From positions 372,001 through 436,000 of the forward strand of contig NZ_JAERQN010000001.1 in the NCBI RefSeq assembly GCF_016805305.1: a stretch of DNA of 64,000 bases, read 5' to 3'. Origin of the DNA: Falsiroseomonas ponticola (GTDB taxonomy: Bacteria > Pseudomonadota > Alphaproteobacteria > Acetobacterales > Acetobacteraceae). Made by a program: the position numbers and the translations under genes. The notes under the pieces were generated by a model, which saw only the letters and a program-made list of their open reading frames with translations, was not told the origin of the DNA and ran no database searches. Of the stretch, positions 18,573-27,866 are shown one piece after another. The stretch's first letter is position 1, and the number at the start of each line of letters is the position of its first letter.

Positions 18573-18902
18573 TCATCCCAGCTTGCTGGCGACCCATTCC
18601 TTCATGGCGCCGCGCGGCAGGGCGCCCACCTTGGTGTCCACCGGCTTGCCGTCCTTGAACAGGATCATGGTCGGGATGCCGCGCACCGCGTAGTCGTTCG
18701 GCGTCATCGGGTTGTCGTCGATGTTGACCTTCGCGATGGTCAGCTTGCCTTCGTATTCCTTGGCGATCTCGTCGAGGATGGGCGCGACCATGCGGCAGGG
18801 GCCGCACCACTCGGCCCAGAAATCCACCAGCACGGGGCCGGGGGCCTCCAGCACGTCCTGCCGGAAGCTGTCGTCGGTCACGGCCTTGGTGAGTTCACTC
18901 AT
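18573..18902 (-). CDS. trxA: thioredoxin
   Basis: 109 codons. The active site W-C-G-P-C is at residues 32-36 (Cys33, Cys36), with D-F-W-A-E-W before it and the cis-Pro I-P-T-M-I-L-F near residue 76. A general cytoplasmic disulfide reductant. The start at 18902 lies after a G-rich ribosome site. It is the last member of the tsaE-amgK-murU-addB-addA-trxA run, separated from addA by 105 bases, an order widely conserved in alphaproteobacteria. Confidence 0.97.
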   Translation of the reverse strand: MSELTKAVTDDSFRQDVLEAPGPVLVDFWAEWCGPCRMVAPILDEIAKEYEGKLTIAKVNIDDNPMTPNDYAVRGIPTMILFKDGKPVDTKVGALPRGAMKEWVASKLG

Positions 18903-19007
18903 GGGGGGTCGTCTCCAGCGCCGGGCGGGGGCCCGGCTGTTATGTGGCAAGATCGTGGCGGGCCCGGCCCGGGTCAAGCAAGCGCCGCGTGAGGGCGGCG
19001 CGGGCCG

Positions 19008-22000
19008 TCATGCGCCCGGCGCATGCCGATCCAGCAACTCGCCCGGAAGCGGCATGAGCCGCGCGCCATAGGTCCAGACCAGCACGCAGTCCACGGCGCG
19101 GCCCGGAAAGGCGCGGGACAGCACGGCGCGGTAGGCCGCCATCTGGCGCAGGTAGAGGCGGGGCACGCCCTCCACCGTGGCCGGCGGCGGGCGGTTGGTC
19201 TTGTAGTCCAGCACCAGCACGCGGCCGGGCGTGACCAGCAGCCGGTCCACCTGGCCGCTGACCAGCAGCTCGCCCACCTGGCCCGCGATCGGCGCCTCCG
19301 CCAGGCTGCCCGGGCCGAAGGCGGGGCCGATGCCCGGCGCGTCGAGCAGCGCCAGCACCTCCGCCAGCGTCTCCGCCTGCTCGGCGGGATCGAGCCCATG
19401 GCCGGGGCGCGCGAGGAAGGCGCGCCCGGCCTCGGCGCGCCGGCCGGCGGGCTGGTCGGGCAGGTGCTGCAGCAGGGCGTGGACGATGCGGCCGCGGCGG
19501 AAGCGCTGTCCTGTCGGGTCCGCGGCGCCATGCGGGGCGGCGGCGGGGCCACCCTCATTCTCCCCGGGCACGGCGGAGGGGGCGAGGGCGTCCACGACGC
19601 CTTCCGGCGGCGCCGGGCTTCGCGCCCAGGCCGGCAGGTCCGCCGCCGCGGGGGGCGGGGCATCCCGCCCATCCGGCACGGGCGCGGCTTCCTGCGGCGT
19701 GGAGAGCACCAGGGCCTCCCCGCTCGCGAAGCGGCATTCGGCGGGGGCGCCAAACTGTTCGGGGTCAAACGCCTCCGCGACCGCCGTGTCCATCCGGGAA
19801 AAACCGCGGGCGACCAGGTCGTACCAGGTGCCTTCCTTCCAGGGCGCGTCCTTGGGGCGCTTCTTCTGCCAGCCGCAGACCAGCAACCGGTCCTCCGCCC
19901 GCGTCAGCGCGACATAGAGCAGCCGGTGCTCCTCCTCCGCCCGCGCCTTCTTCTCCGCGGCCAGCAGGGCGGTATAGGCGGGGGCGTGGTGGTCCTTGTT
20001 GGGGGCCCAGAGCGGCAGGGGCACGCCCTCCTCCGGCGCATGCCAGCGGACATCGGCATTGTCCCGCCCGCCGCCCATCGTGTCCGGCAGGATGACCACG
20101 GGCGCCTGCAGCCCCTTGGCGCCATGCACCGTCATGATGCGGACGGCATCGCCCGCGCCTTCCTGTTCCCGCTTCACCTCCGCGCCGCCGCGCCGCAGCC
20201 AGCCCACGAAATGCTGCAGGCTGGGCGGGTGGCGGCTGCCATGGTCCAGCGCGGCGTTGAGGAACTCATCGATGGGGTCGGCGGCATCGGGGCCGAGCCG
20301 CTCCAGCAGCCTCTCCCGCCCCCGATGCTCCCCCAGCACTTCGGCGAGGAGGGCGTGGGGCGTGACCAGGTCGGCCCGCGCCATCAGCCCGGCGATCCAG
20401 TCGGCCGCCCTGCCCTCCGGCGTCTCCGCCCCGCGCGCCTTCTGCAGCACGGCCCAGAGGCTGGTGGTGCGGCCATGGGCGAGGGCGAAGAGCTGGTCCT
20501 CATCGAGGCCGATGAGCGGCGACTTCAGCAGGGCGGCGAGCTGGAGGTCGTCATCCGGCAGCAGCAGGACATCGGCCAGGGCCAGCAGGTCCTGCACCGC
20601 GATCTGCTCGACCAGGCGGATGCGGTCGGCGCCGCCCACCGGCACGCCGCGTTCCTTCAGCGCGCGCACCAGGCGCGGCAGCAGCCCGCCGGATCGCTTG
20701 CGCAGCAGCACCAGGATGTCACCCGCGCGGATCGGCCGGCCCCGGCTTTCGAGCGGGGTGCGGGACCTGATCCACTGCGCGATGCGCGCCGCGATCGCCT
20801 CCGCCAGCAGCGCATCGGCGCCGGTCGTGGCGGCAGGGGTTTCAGGCACCTCCCAGGGCGGCGGCGGCTCCGTCGGCGCGGCTTCCAGCATGGGCCACAG
20901 CTCGACCCGCCCGGCATGGCCGGCGCGGTCGGGGCGGTGCAGCAGCTCCTCGCCGGGGTTCACCACGCCGTCGCGCGCCTCGCCCTCCGCGAAGACGGCA
21001 TCGACCAGGGCCAGCACCGGCGCGGTGGAGCGGAAGGAAACCTTGAGCTGCACGTCGCGCAGCGCATCGCCCAGCGCCGCGATGCGCCGGCCGAAATGCC
21101 CCTTCCAGCGGGAGAAGCCGGCGGCATCCGCGCCCTGGAAGCCGTAGATGGACTGCTTGATGTCGCCTACCGCGAAGATGGTACGGGGCGTGGGCGGCTC
21201 ATCACGGCGGGATTCGCGCCCGGCGCCGGCGAAGAATTCCTCCGTCAGCGCGGCGGCGATGCCCCATTGCGCGGGGTTGCTGTCCTGCGCCTCGTCCAGC
21301 AGGACGTGGTCGAGCCCGCCATCCAGCTTGAACAGCACCCAGGCGCTGCCGGGGTCCTGCAGCACGCGCTGGGCGGAGAGGATCAGGTCGTCATAATCCA
21401 TCAGCCCGCGCGCCTGCTTGCGGGCGGCATAGCCGGCAAGGACGGGCGCGCCGAGCGCCAGCAGCGCGCGGGTCGCGGCCAGCAGGCGGCAGGCGCGGCG
21501 GCTGCCCTCCAGCGCCGCGATCCGCTCGGCCTCCCGCGCCAGCACGGCGGCGCATTCGCCCTGGCGGGGGCCGACCTGCTTCGTCGCCATGGATTTCCGG
21601 GGCGTGCCTTCCTTGGTCAGGAAGATCTCCGCCCATTCCCCCCAGCGCGCGGTGCGATGGGCCGGGTGCAGTTCCAGCCAGGTGAGGATGCGGAGCCCCC
21701 GCGCCTGGTCGTTCTCGTTCCGGCTGGCCTGGAGGAGGCGCGCGGCCATCACCGCGTCGCGGTCCACCTGCTCCGCGGCGGTCGCGATCAGCGTCGCCTC
21801 ATGCGCGCCATCGGGCAGGCCGAGATGGCCGGCGATGGCGGCGCAGAGCCCCTCCAGCGACCCGGTGCCGCGCAGCGCGGCCGAGAGGCGTTCGCGGTCC
21901 CCATCGAGGGCCTGCACGAGGCGGGCGAAGGCATCGGGGGGCACCAGGCTGGCCAGGGCCTCCAGCGCCTCCCGCGGCGTCATCGGCCCGGCGAGCACGG

Positions 22001-22499
22001 CCTCCCGCGCCTCGGCCAGCAGGGTGCGGGCATCGGCATCCTCGACGACGCCGAACTGGGGGGCGAGGCCGGCTTCCAGCGGGAAGGCGCGCAGCAGGGA
22101 CTGGCAGAAGGCGTGGATGGTGCTGATGCGCATGCCGCCCGGCAGTTCCAGCACGCGGCAGAACAGGGCGCGGGCGGTGTCGAGGTCATCGCGCGTCGGC
22201 GCGCGGCCGAGCAGGCGCGCCAGCCGGTCCGCCAGGCGCGATTCGGGATCGACCGCCCAGCGGCCGAGTTCGCGGGCGAGACGCGTCGCCATCTCCGCCG
22301 CCGCGGCCTTGGTGAAGGTCAGGCAGAGGATGCTGGCCGGCCGCGTGCCCGGCGCCAGCAGCAGCCGCAGCACGCGGTCCGTCAGCACCTTGGTCTTGCC
22401 GGAACCCGCGGAGGCGCCGACCCAGGCGGAGGAGAGTGGGTCGGAGGCCCGGCCCTGCTCGAATTCGGCTTCCTGGCGGGGGGTGAGGGGAAGGTTCAT
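19008..22499 (-). CDS. addA: double-strand break repair helicase-nuclease AddA
   Basis: 1163 codons. A UvrD-type superfamily 1 helicase with the Walker A loop G-A-S-A-G-S-G-K-T at residues 28-36, L-T-F-T-K-A-A-A-A-E-M (motif Ia), L-L-D-E-A-Q-D (motif II), and V-A-L-T-R-A-E-D-R-L (motif VI). The carboxy-terminal RecB-type nuclease shows L-V-L-D-Y-K-T-N-R. With AddB it resects double-strand ends for RecA. ATG 22499 overlaps the addB stop (ATGA), so the two subunits are translated together. Confidence 0.95.
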   Translation of the reverse strand: MNLPLTPRQEAEFEQGRASDPLSSAWVGASAGSGKTKVLTDRVLRLLLAPGTRPASILCLTFTKAAAAEMATRLARELGRWAVDPESRLADRLARLLGRAPTRDDLDTARALFCRVLELPGGMRISTIHAFCQSLLRAFPLEAGLAPQFGVVEDADARTLLAEAREAVLAGPMTPREALEALASLVPPDAFARLVQALDGDRERLSAALRGTGSLEGLCAAIAGHLGLPDGAHEATLIATAAEQVDRDAVMAARLLQASRNENDQARGLRILTWLELHPAHRTARWGEWAEIFLTKEGTPRKSMATKQVGPRQGECAAVLAREAERIAALEGSRRACRLLAATRALLALGAPVLAGYAARKQARGLMDYDDLILSAQRVLQDPGSAWVLFKLDGGLDHVLLDEAQDSNPAQWGIAAALTEEFFAGAGRESRRDEPPTPRTIFAVGDIKQSIYGFQGADAAGFSRWKGHFGRRIAALGDALRDVQLKVSFRSTAPVLALVDAVFAEGEARDGVVNPGEELLHRPDRAGHAGRVELWPMLEAAPTEPPPPWEVPETPAATTGADALLAEAIAARIAQWIRSRTPLESRGRPIRAGDILVLLRKRSGGLLPRLVRALKERGVPVGGADRIRLVEQIAVQDLLALADVLLLPDDDLQLAALLKSPLIGLDEDQLFALAHGRTTSLWAVLQKARGAETPEGRAADWIAGLMARADLVTPHALLAEVLGEHRGRERLLERLGPDAADPIDEFLNAALDHGSRHPPSLQHFVGWLRRGGAEVKREQEGAGDAVRIMTVHGAKGLQAPVVILPDTMGGGRDNADVRWHAPEEGVPLPLWAPNKDHHAPAYTALLAAEKKARAEEEHRLLYVALTRAEDRLLVCGWQKKRPKDAPWKEGTWYDLVARGFSRMDTAVAEAFDPEQFGAPAECRFASGEALVLSTPQEAAPVPDGRDAPPPAAADLPAWARSPAPPEGVVDALAPSAVPGENEGGPAAAPHGAADPTGQRFRRGRIVHALLQHLPDQPAGRRAEAGRAFLARPGHGLDPAEQAETLAEVLALLDAPGIGPAFGPGSLAEAPIAGQVGELLVSGQVDRLLVTPGRVLVLDYKTNRPPPATVEGVPRLYLRQMAAYRAVLSRAFPGRAVDCVLVWTYGARLMPLPGELLDRHAPGA

Positions 22500-25400
22500 T
22501 CCTCCCCCTCCGCATCCGCCCATTCCGCGACGCGAGAGAGGTGGTCGTAGTCATCCCCCTTGGCGCTGCGTGCCGGATGCGGCCGCGCGGTGAAGGGGGC
22601 GTCGCCGAGCAGGAAGCGATCGACCAGCAGGCCGAGGCGGTCCAGCGCATCCTCGGCGGCGCTCTCCACCTCCTCCGGCTCGGTGATCATCGCCTTCACC
22701 TCGCCCGCCGTCTCCCCGCCCGAGAGCTTCCAGTAGGTCAGCGCCCGCACCGGGCTGTCCGGCACGCCCTGGATGGCGCCGCGCCAGGCCATGGCGGCTT
22801 CCAGCGGCAATTGGGGGGCGGTGCCGTCCACCAGGTCCTCGGTGCTGGGCAGGGTGCCGGTCTTGTAGTCCAGCACCGCCAGCGTGCCGTCGCCGAGCTG
22901 GTCGATGCGGTCGGCACGGGCCTTCAGCGTGACCTTGCCGCGGGGGCGCGGCAGGTCGAGCCGCCCGTCGCGCTCCACCCAGCTCTGCCGGATATGGCCG
23001 TCGCGGCGCATCTCCCGCTCCAGCTCGATCACGAAGGCGCCGATGCGCAACAGGCGTGGCCGCCAGAAGGCGGCGAGCGCGGGGCGCGGGCCCTGTTCGG
23101 CCAGCGCCTGCTCCGCCGCCTCCGCCCAGATCGCGCGGGCGGCGTCGTCCCCCGGCCAGCCGGCGCGGGCGGTGGAGACATCCCGCACGAAGCGGGCCAG
23201 CGCGGCATGGACGATGATGCCGTAGTCCAGCGCGCCGACATCCGCATCCAGCGGATCGAGTTTCCTCAAATCCAGCACGCGGCGGGCGTAGAAGGCGTAG
23301 GGGTCGGCCAGCAGGGTCGCGACCTCCGTCACGCTGATCTCGCGCGGCCGTTGCGCGGCGGGGGGGCAGGGCGAGGGGCGGCGCAGCGGCGTGACCGCCG
23401 CCGGCTGGTCCAGCGCCGCGGCCAGGCGGGCGGCTTGGCTCCGCGGCAATTCCAGCCCCTGGCCGGAGAGGAAGGTTTCCAGCCGCGTGATCCAGCGTGC
23501 GGGCACCGTCGGCGCACCGCCGCGGCGTGCCGCCCGCGAGAGCACGGCGTCCGGCGCCGCGCAGGCGAACAGGAAAAAATCCATGCAGACGCGGCCGATG
23601 CGGGCCTCGGGCTCGGGCAGGCCGAACTGGGTGCGCATGGGGCGGCTCATCCAGGGGCCGGGATCGGTCGCCAGCGGCCAGACCGTCTCGTCCAGCGCGC
23701 CCAGCACCACGCGGTCGAAGGCCAGCAGCCGCGCCTCCAGCAGGCCGAGGATTTCCACCCGTGGATGCGCCCCCGCATCGCGCCCCGCCTGGGCGCGGAC
23801 GGATCGCGCGGCGATGCCCTCGATCGCCGCGTCGAACAAGGCGGGCCAGGCGCCGGGGTCGAGCGGCGGGAGCATCGCCATGGCCGGCGCCAGGTCAGCG
23901 AGGTGGGAGGCCAGCACCTCCCCCTCCTCCGCCGCATAGAGCCGCAGCCCGCCCGGTGCCTCCGGGGTGGTGGCCAGCGCCTCCGCCGCCGCCAGATGCG
24001 CGGCCAGCAGGTCCGCGGGCGGGCGCGGCGTGCCGTGCAGGGACGCGAAGTCACCCAGCGCGGCTTCCAGCGCGGCGTGCAGCGCGACCAGCCGGGGCTT
24101 GGACGCGCCCTCCGGCAGCGCCGCGATGGCCGCGCGCAGCCCGGCCAGGCCGCCCTGCGGCCGCGGCCCGCGCAGCACGCGGCGTTCCAGCAGCCGCACC
24201 GCATCCAGGAAATCCGCCCGCGCCATGCCCGCCGCCGCGATCGGGTGCTTCAGCAGCGCCAGGAGGGGCACCGGCGCCAAATCCTCCGCCACCGCGCGGG
24301 CCAGCATCCGAAGAAAGGCGCCGGTCGGCGTCTGGCCCAGCGGCTCGCCGGCGCTGTCATCGGCGATGATGCCGTGGCGGATCAGCTCCGCCGAGACGCG
24401 GCGCGCCAGGTCGCGGTCCGGCGTGACGAGGGCGGCGCGGGCGCCGGGCTTCTCCAGGGCTTCGCGCAGCAGCAGCGCGATGGCGGCGGCTTCCGTCTGG
24501 GCATCGGGGGCGGCCAGCACCTGCAGCCCCGTGAGGCCCGGCGCCCAGGCATCGGCGGCGGGAACGGTCCAGGGGGCCATGCCCTCCGGCGGCCGCAGCG
24601 CCATCTCCAGCAGGGCGGGGCGGGCTTCCGGCACGGCGCGGGGCTGGTGCAGCCCGCAGCCGGGCCAGCGCTTCACCTGCCGGGCTTCCGCGCCCATCGC
24701 CGCCAGCAGCCTTGCCTGGCTGCAGAAGGGGTGGGTGGGCGCCTGCGACACCGCGTCCCACACCTGGCCGAGCGCGGCGCGGTCCAGCCCATGCAGCACC
24801 ACGGCGCCGCGCGGCAGGGCGGCGACCACCTTCAGCAGTTCCACCGCCGCCGGGATGGTGCCGCCGACACCGATGCCGGCCGCGATGATCGGCGCATCCG
24901 GCGGGGCCTCGCGCCAGGCCTCCGCCTGGGCGCGCAGGGCGAGGACGCGGCGCAGCCCGATATCCAGCAGCTCCCGCTCCTCCAGCCACCCCGCCCAGGC
25001 GGTGGCGACGCCGCGCAGGAAGGTGGTGGTGATCTGCCAATGGGTCGCCTGCTCCCCGGGCACGAGCGCTTCGAGCCGCGCGAGCCAGGCCTCCGCATAG
25101 GCCAGCGGGTTGCCCTGGCGGAGCAGGTCCGGGTCCTTCTCCTCCAGCGCCACCTCGTCGAAGAGCCGCGCCATCTCGGCGGCCAGGCCCCAGGCCTGTT
25201 CAGGGGTGGCGGGGCCGCCATGGCGGGGGGGCAGGCGCATCACCATGCCGGTCAGCACCGCCTGGCGCGTCAGGGGCGCCACGGCCGGGGGCAGGTCCAG
25301 CAGCGCGGGCAGCGCCAACTCGTCGGCATCCTCGGTCGAGAGCCCCGCCAGGGCCCGCATGCGCGGCAGCAGCAGCGCCCGGCCCTCCGCCGCCGCCAGG

Positions 25401-25561
25401 AAGGCATCGCGCAGCCCGCGGGCGGAACGGCGCGTCGGCAGCAGGATGGTGGCGCGGGCCAGGGCTTCCGGCGGCGCCTCCTTCAGCTTCAGCGCCTCCA
25501 GCACCCCCGCGGCCAGGCAGTCCAGGAAGGGCAGCTCGGCGGGGATGTCGTAGAGGTGCAT
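22496..25561 (-). CDS. addB: double-strand break repair protein AddB
   Basis: 1021 codons. An inactivated helicase-like body with a carboxy-terminal PD-(D/E)XK nuclease, seen in L-A-V-L-D-Y-K-T-G-T near residue 905 and the W-V-E-R-D-G-R-L-D segment before it. The amino-terminal loop I-L-L-P-T-R-R-S-A-R-G occupies the place of the P-loop and lacks GKT, as in the alphaproteobacterial AddB type. It partners AddA, overlapping it by four bases, and its own ATG overlaps the murU stop by one base. Confidence 0.92.
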   Translation of the reverse strand: MHLYDIPAELPFLDCLAAGVLEALKLKEAPPEALARATILLPTRRSARGLRDAFLAAAEGRALLLPRMRALAGLSTEDADELALPALLDLPPAVAPLTRQAVLTGMVMRLPPRHGGPATPEQAWGLAAEMARLFDEVALEEKDPDLLRQGNPLAYAEAWLARLEALVPGEQATHWQITTTFLRGVATAWAGWLEERELLDIGLRRVLALRAQAEAWREAPPDAPIIAAGIGVGGTIPAAVELLKVVAALPRGAVVLHGLDRAALGQVWDAVSQAPTHPFCSQARLLAAMGAEARQVKRWPGCGLHQPRAVPEARPALLEMALRPPEGMAPWTVPAADAWAPGLTGLQVLAAPDAQTEAAAIALLLREALEKPGARAALVTPDRDLARRVSAELIRHGIIADDSAGEPLGQTPTGAFLRMLARAVAEDLAPVPLLALLKHPIAAAGMARADFLDAVRLLERRVLRGPRPQGGLAGLRAAIAALPEGASKPRLVALHAALEAALGDFASLHGTPRPPADLLAAHLAAAEALATTPEAPGGLRLYAAEEGEVLASHLADLAPAMAMLPPLDPGAWPALFDAAIEGIAARSVRAQAGRDAGAHPRVEILGLLEARLLAFDRVVLGALDETVWPLATDPGPWMSRPMRTQFGLPEPEARIGRVCMDFFLFACAAPDAVLSRAARRGGAPTVPARWITRLETFLSGQGLELPRSQAARLAAALDQPAAVTPLRRPSPCPPAAQRPREISVTEVATLLADPYAFYARRVLDLRKLDPLDADVGALDYGIIVHAALARFVRDVSTARAGWPGDDAARAIWAEAAEQALAEQGPRPALAAFWRPRLLRIGAFVIELEREMRRDGHIRQSWVERDGRLDLPRPRGKVTLKARADRIDQLGDGTLAVLDYKTGTLPSTEDLVDGTAPQLPLEAAMAWRGAIQGVPDSPVRALTYWKLSGGETAGEVKAMITEPEEVESAAEDALDRLGLLVDRFLLGDAPFTARPHPARSAKGDDYDHLSRVAEWADAEGEE

Positions 25562-26289
25562 CAGAACAAGGCGGTCAGCATCCCGGCGCGCAGCATCGTC
25601 TCCGCCCGCTGCAGGTCGCGCGGCGTGGAGAGGTGGAACCAGGCGCCGTCATGCACCAGGCCGAACATCCGCCCTTCCTCGATCGCGCGGTCGAACAGGA
25701 GGTTGAGCGAGAAGGGGCCGGGCGGCGCATCGCGGAACAGCTCGGGGGAGAGGATCTGCACGCCGGCGAAGAGGTAGGGGGAGATCTCCCGCTCCTTCGG
25801 CCGGCGCACGCGGCCGAGGGGGTCCAGCAGGAAGTCGCCGCGCCCGACCTCCCCATCCACCTGCGACGTCCGCACCAGCAGCAGCAGCGCGTCCATCTGG
25901 TCCGGGTCGAAGGCGGCGGCCAGGCGGTCCAGCGCCGGCGTCGGGCCATCCAGCCAGAAGGCATCGCCATTGATGACGGCGAAGGGGCCGTCGCCCAGAT
26001 GCGGCAGCGCGTTGGTGATGCCGCCGCCGGTCTCCAGCAGCACCTCCTCCCGCAGCACCGTCCGGTCCGGCGCGTCATGCGCGGCGACGGCCTCCGCCAC
26101 CTGGTCGGCGAAGTAGTGGGCGTTCACCACGTGATGCGCGACGCCCGCGGCGGCCAGGCGATCCAGCGCATGGTGCAGCAGGCTGCGGCCTTCGAGCGGC
26201 AGCAGCGGCTTCGGCCGGTCATCCGTCAGCGGCCGCATGCGGGTGCCGAGGCCGGCGGCGAGCACCATGGCGTGGGAAAGGGTGATCAT
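25561..26289 (-). CDS. murU: N-acetylmuramate-1-phosphate uridylyltransferase-type nucleotidyltransferase
   Basis: 242 codons. The nucleotidyltransferase signature A-A-G-L-G-T-R-M-R-P-L-T at residues ~11-22 is followed by K-P-L-L-P and V-I-N-G-D-A-F-W, with E-T-G-G-G-I near 88. Next to AmgK it fits the cell-wall recycling bypass that makes UDP-MurNAc directly from MurNAc, avoiding the fosfomycin-sensitive MurA step. The start overlaps the amgK stop (ATGA). Confidence 0.88.
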   Translation of the reverse strand: MITLSHAMVLAAGLGTRMRPLTDDRPKPLLPLEGRSLLHHALDRLAAAGVAHHVVNAHYFADQVAEAVAAHDAPDRTVLREEVLLETGGGITNALPHLGDGPFAVINGDAFWLDGPTPALDRLAAAFDPDQMDALLLLVRTSQVDGEVGRGDFLLDPLGRVRRPKEREISPYLFAGVQILSPELFRDAPPGPFSLNLLFDRAIEEGRMFGLVHDGAWFHLSTPRDLQRAETMLRAGMLTALF

Positions 26290-27287
26290 GCCGTGGCGTC
26301 CTGAAGAACGGGGGGATTCTGTCGCATGGAAGGCGGCACATGCGCATCCAGGAAGTCGCGCAGCGGTGTCGTGGCGGGGTGTTCCAGCGCGCGGCCCAGC
26401 TGCGCCCAGCAGCGCGGCCCGTGCACGAGGTAATGCGGCTTGCCGTCCCGCCGCGCCAGCCGCACCCAGAGCGCGGCCACGCGCAGATGCCGCTGCGCCG
26501 CGCAGGCGGCCATGGCGGCGCGGAAATCACCGGCATCGAGGTCCGGCCGCAGCGCCAGGTAGCGCGCGATGCATTCCTCCCGCAGGGCCGGGTCCACATC
26601 CCGCCGCGCATCCTCGGTGAGGGAGACGAGGTCATAGGCGGGATGGCCGATGGCGGCGTCCTGGAAATCCAGGATGCCGACATCGCGCGGCGCTTCGCGA
26701 TCCGGCAGGGGCATGAGGTTGGCCGGGAAGTAGTCGCGATGGACGAAGCCGGTTCCCTGGAACGGCGCGAGCATGGCGCGCATCGCCGCTTCGAAGGCCG
26801 CGGTCACCGCGGCCGAGGGCGCCGCACCGAAAGCCGCCGGCCACCACCACTGGAGAAAGGTGGCGCCCGCGGTTTCCGTCATGCGGTCCACGCCCCAGGC
26901 GGGCAGGCCTTCGGGCGGCGGCACCGCGTGCAGCCGGGCCAGCGCGGCGGTGGCGGCCAGGTAGTGGGCCGCGGGGTCGTCGCCCGCATCCAGCAGCTGC
27001 GCCACGGTGGAGGCGCCGAAATCCTCGACCAGGCAGAAACCCCGGGAAACGTCGGCCGCGATGACCTCCGGCGCCGACAGCCCAGCAGCGCGCAGATGCG
27101 CCGCGATGGCGAGGAAGGGGCGCAGATCCTCCTGCGGCGGCGGCGCATCCATCAGCAGCACGGGACGCGGCCCACCCCGCAGCCGGGCATAGCTGCGGAA
27201 GGAGGCATCGGCCGGCAGCGGCGCGTAATCCGCCGCGCCATAGCCATGCTCCGCCAGGAAGGAAGCCGCCTCCGCCGCGCGCATCAT
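26286..27287 (-). CDS. amgK: anomeric MurNAc/GlcNAc kinase (aminoglycoside-phosphotransferase fold)
   Basis: 333 codons. The APH-type kinase core is visible: catalytic loop F-V-H-R-D-Y-F-P-A-N-L-M near residue 205, and I-L-D-F-Q-D-A as the metal-binding strand near 230. The amino lobe has D-A-S-F-R-S-Y-A-R and V-L-L-M-D-A-P-P. Together with MurU it recycles MurNAc. The ATGATG start overlaps the tsaE stop; either Met may be used. Confidence 0.88.
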   Translation of the reverse strand: MMRAAEAASFLAEHGYGAADYAPLPADASFRSYARLRGGPRPVLLMDAPPPQEDLRPFLAIAAHLRAAGLSAPEVIAADVSRGFCLVEDFGASTVAQLLDAGDDPAAHYLAATAALARLHAVPPPEGLPAWGVDRMTETAGATFLQWWWPAAFGAAPSAAVTAAFEAAMRAMLAPFQGTGFVHRDYFPANLMPLPDREAPRDVGILDFQDAAIGHPAYDLVSLTEDARRDVDPALREECIARYLALRPDLDAGDFRAAMAACAAQRHLRVAALWVRLARRDGKPHYLVHGPRCWAQLGRALEHPATTPLRDFLDAHVPPSMRQNPPVLQDATA

Positions 27288-27736
27288 GCCGCCAGTTCCT
27301 TCAGCCGCGCGCCCCAGCCCGAGAGCGTCGCCACGCGCTGCTCCTCCGTCTCGCCCGGCGCCAGCGCGATGACCAGGGCATCGGCGGGCTGCCAATCGCC
27401 CAGCCGGTCCGGCCATTCGACCAGCACGATTCCCTCCCGCGCCTCCTCCCACCCCAGCTCCCGCAGCCCGTCCGGCCCATCCAGCCGCCAGAGGTCGAAG
27501 TGGAAGGCGGGACCAGCGGGCAGGTCATAGGCCTGCACCAGCGTGAAGGTCGGCGATGGTACCTCCAGCGCCGGATCGCCGCTGGCGGCGCGCAGGAAGG
27601 CGCGGGCGAAGGCGGATTTGCCGGCGCCGAGCGGGCCTTCCAGCAGCACCGCATCCCCCGCCCGCGCATGCCGCGCGACACGCGCCGCCAGCGCGGCGGT
27701 GGCGGCTTCATCGGGGAGGAGCAGCGTGAGCGACAT
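27284..27736 (-). CDS. tsaE: tRNA threonylcarbamoyladenosine ATPase subunit
   Basis: 150 codons from ATG 27736. The P-loop G-P-L-G-A-G-K-S occurs at residues ~36-43, with P-S-P-T-F-T-L-V near 65 and H-F-D-L-W-R-L and G-W-E-E-A in the TsaE core. It acts with TsaB and TsaD to place t6A at position 37 of ANN-decoding tRNAs. First gene of the operon; the longer open frame upstream is antisense to the ferredoxin-reductase promoter region. Confidence 0.94.
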   Translation of the reverse strand: MSLTLLLPDEAATAALAARVARHARAGDAVLLEGPLGAGKSAFARAFLRAASGDPALEVPSPTFTLVQAYDLPAGPAFHFDLWRLDGPDGLRELGWEEAREGIVLVEWPDRLGDWQPADALVIALAPGETEEQRVATLSGWGARLKELAA

Positions 27737-27866
27737 GAGGGCCCAATCTGCCCTTCCCCACCCCCCTGGCACAAGCGCACCCGTTCCCAATTTGATCCCG
27801 CAGGCTTGATCGGCCCCGGCGCTTCCGCCAAGGGGTGGCGCGACGATCGGCGTGGGGACAAGGCGT

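Noticed and set aside
19023..25777. Two very long plus-strand frames (about 1175 and 1078 codons) opposite addA and addB
   Set aside because: They are antisense shadows of G+C-rich coding DNA: Gln/Arg/Gly/Ala-rich with no motif, while the minus-strand products carry full helicase and nuclease motifs.
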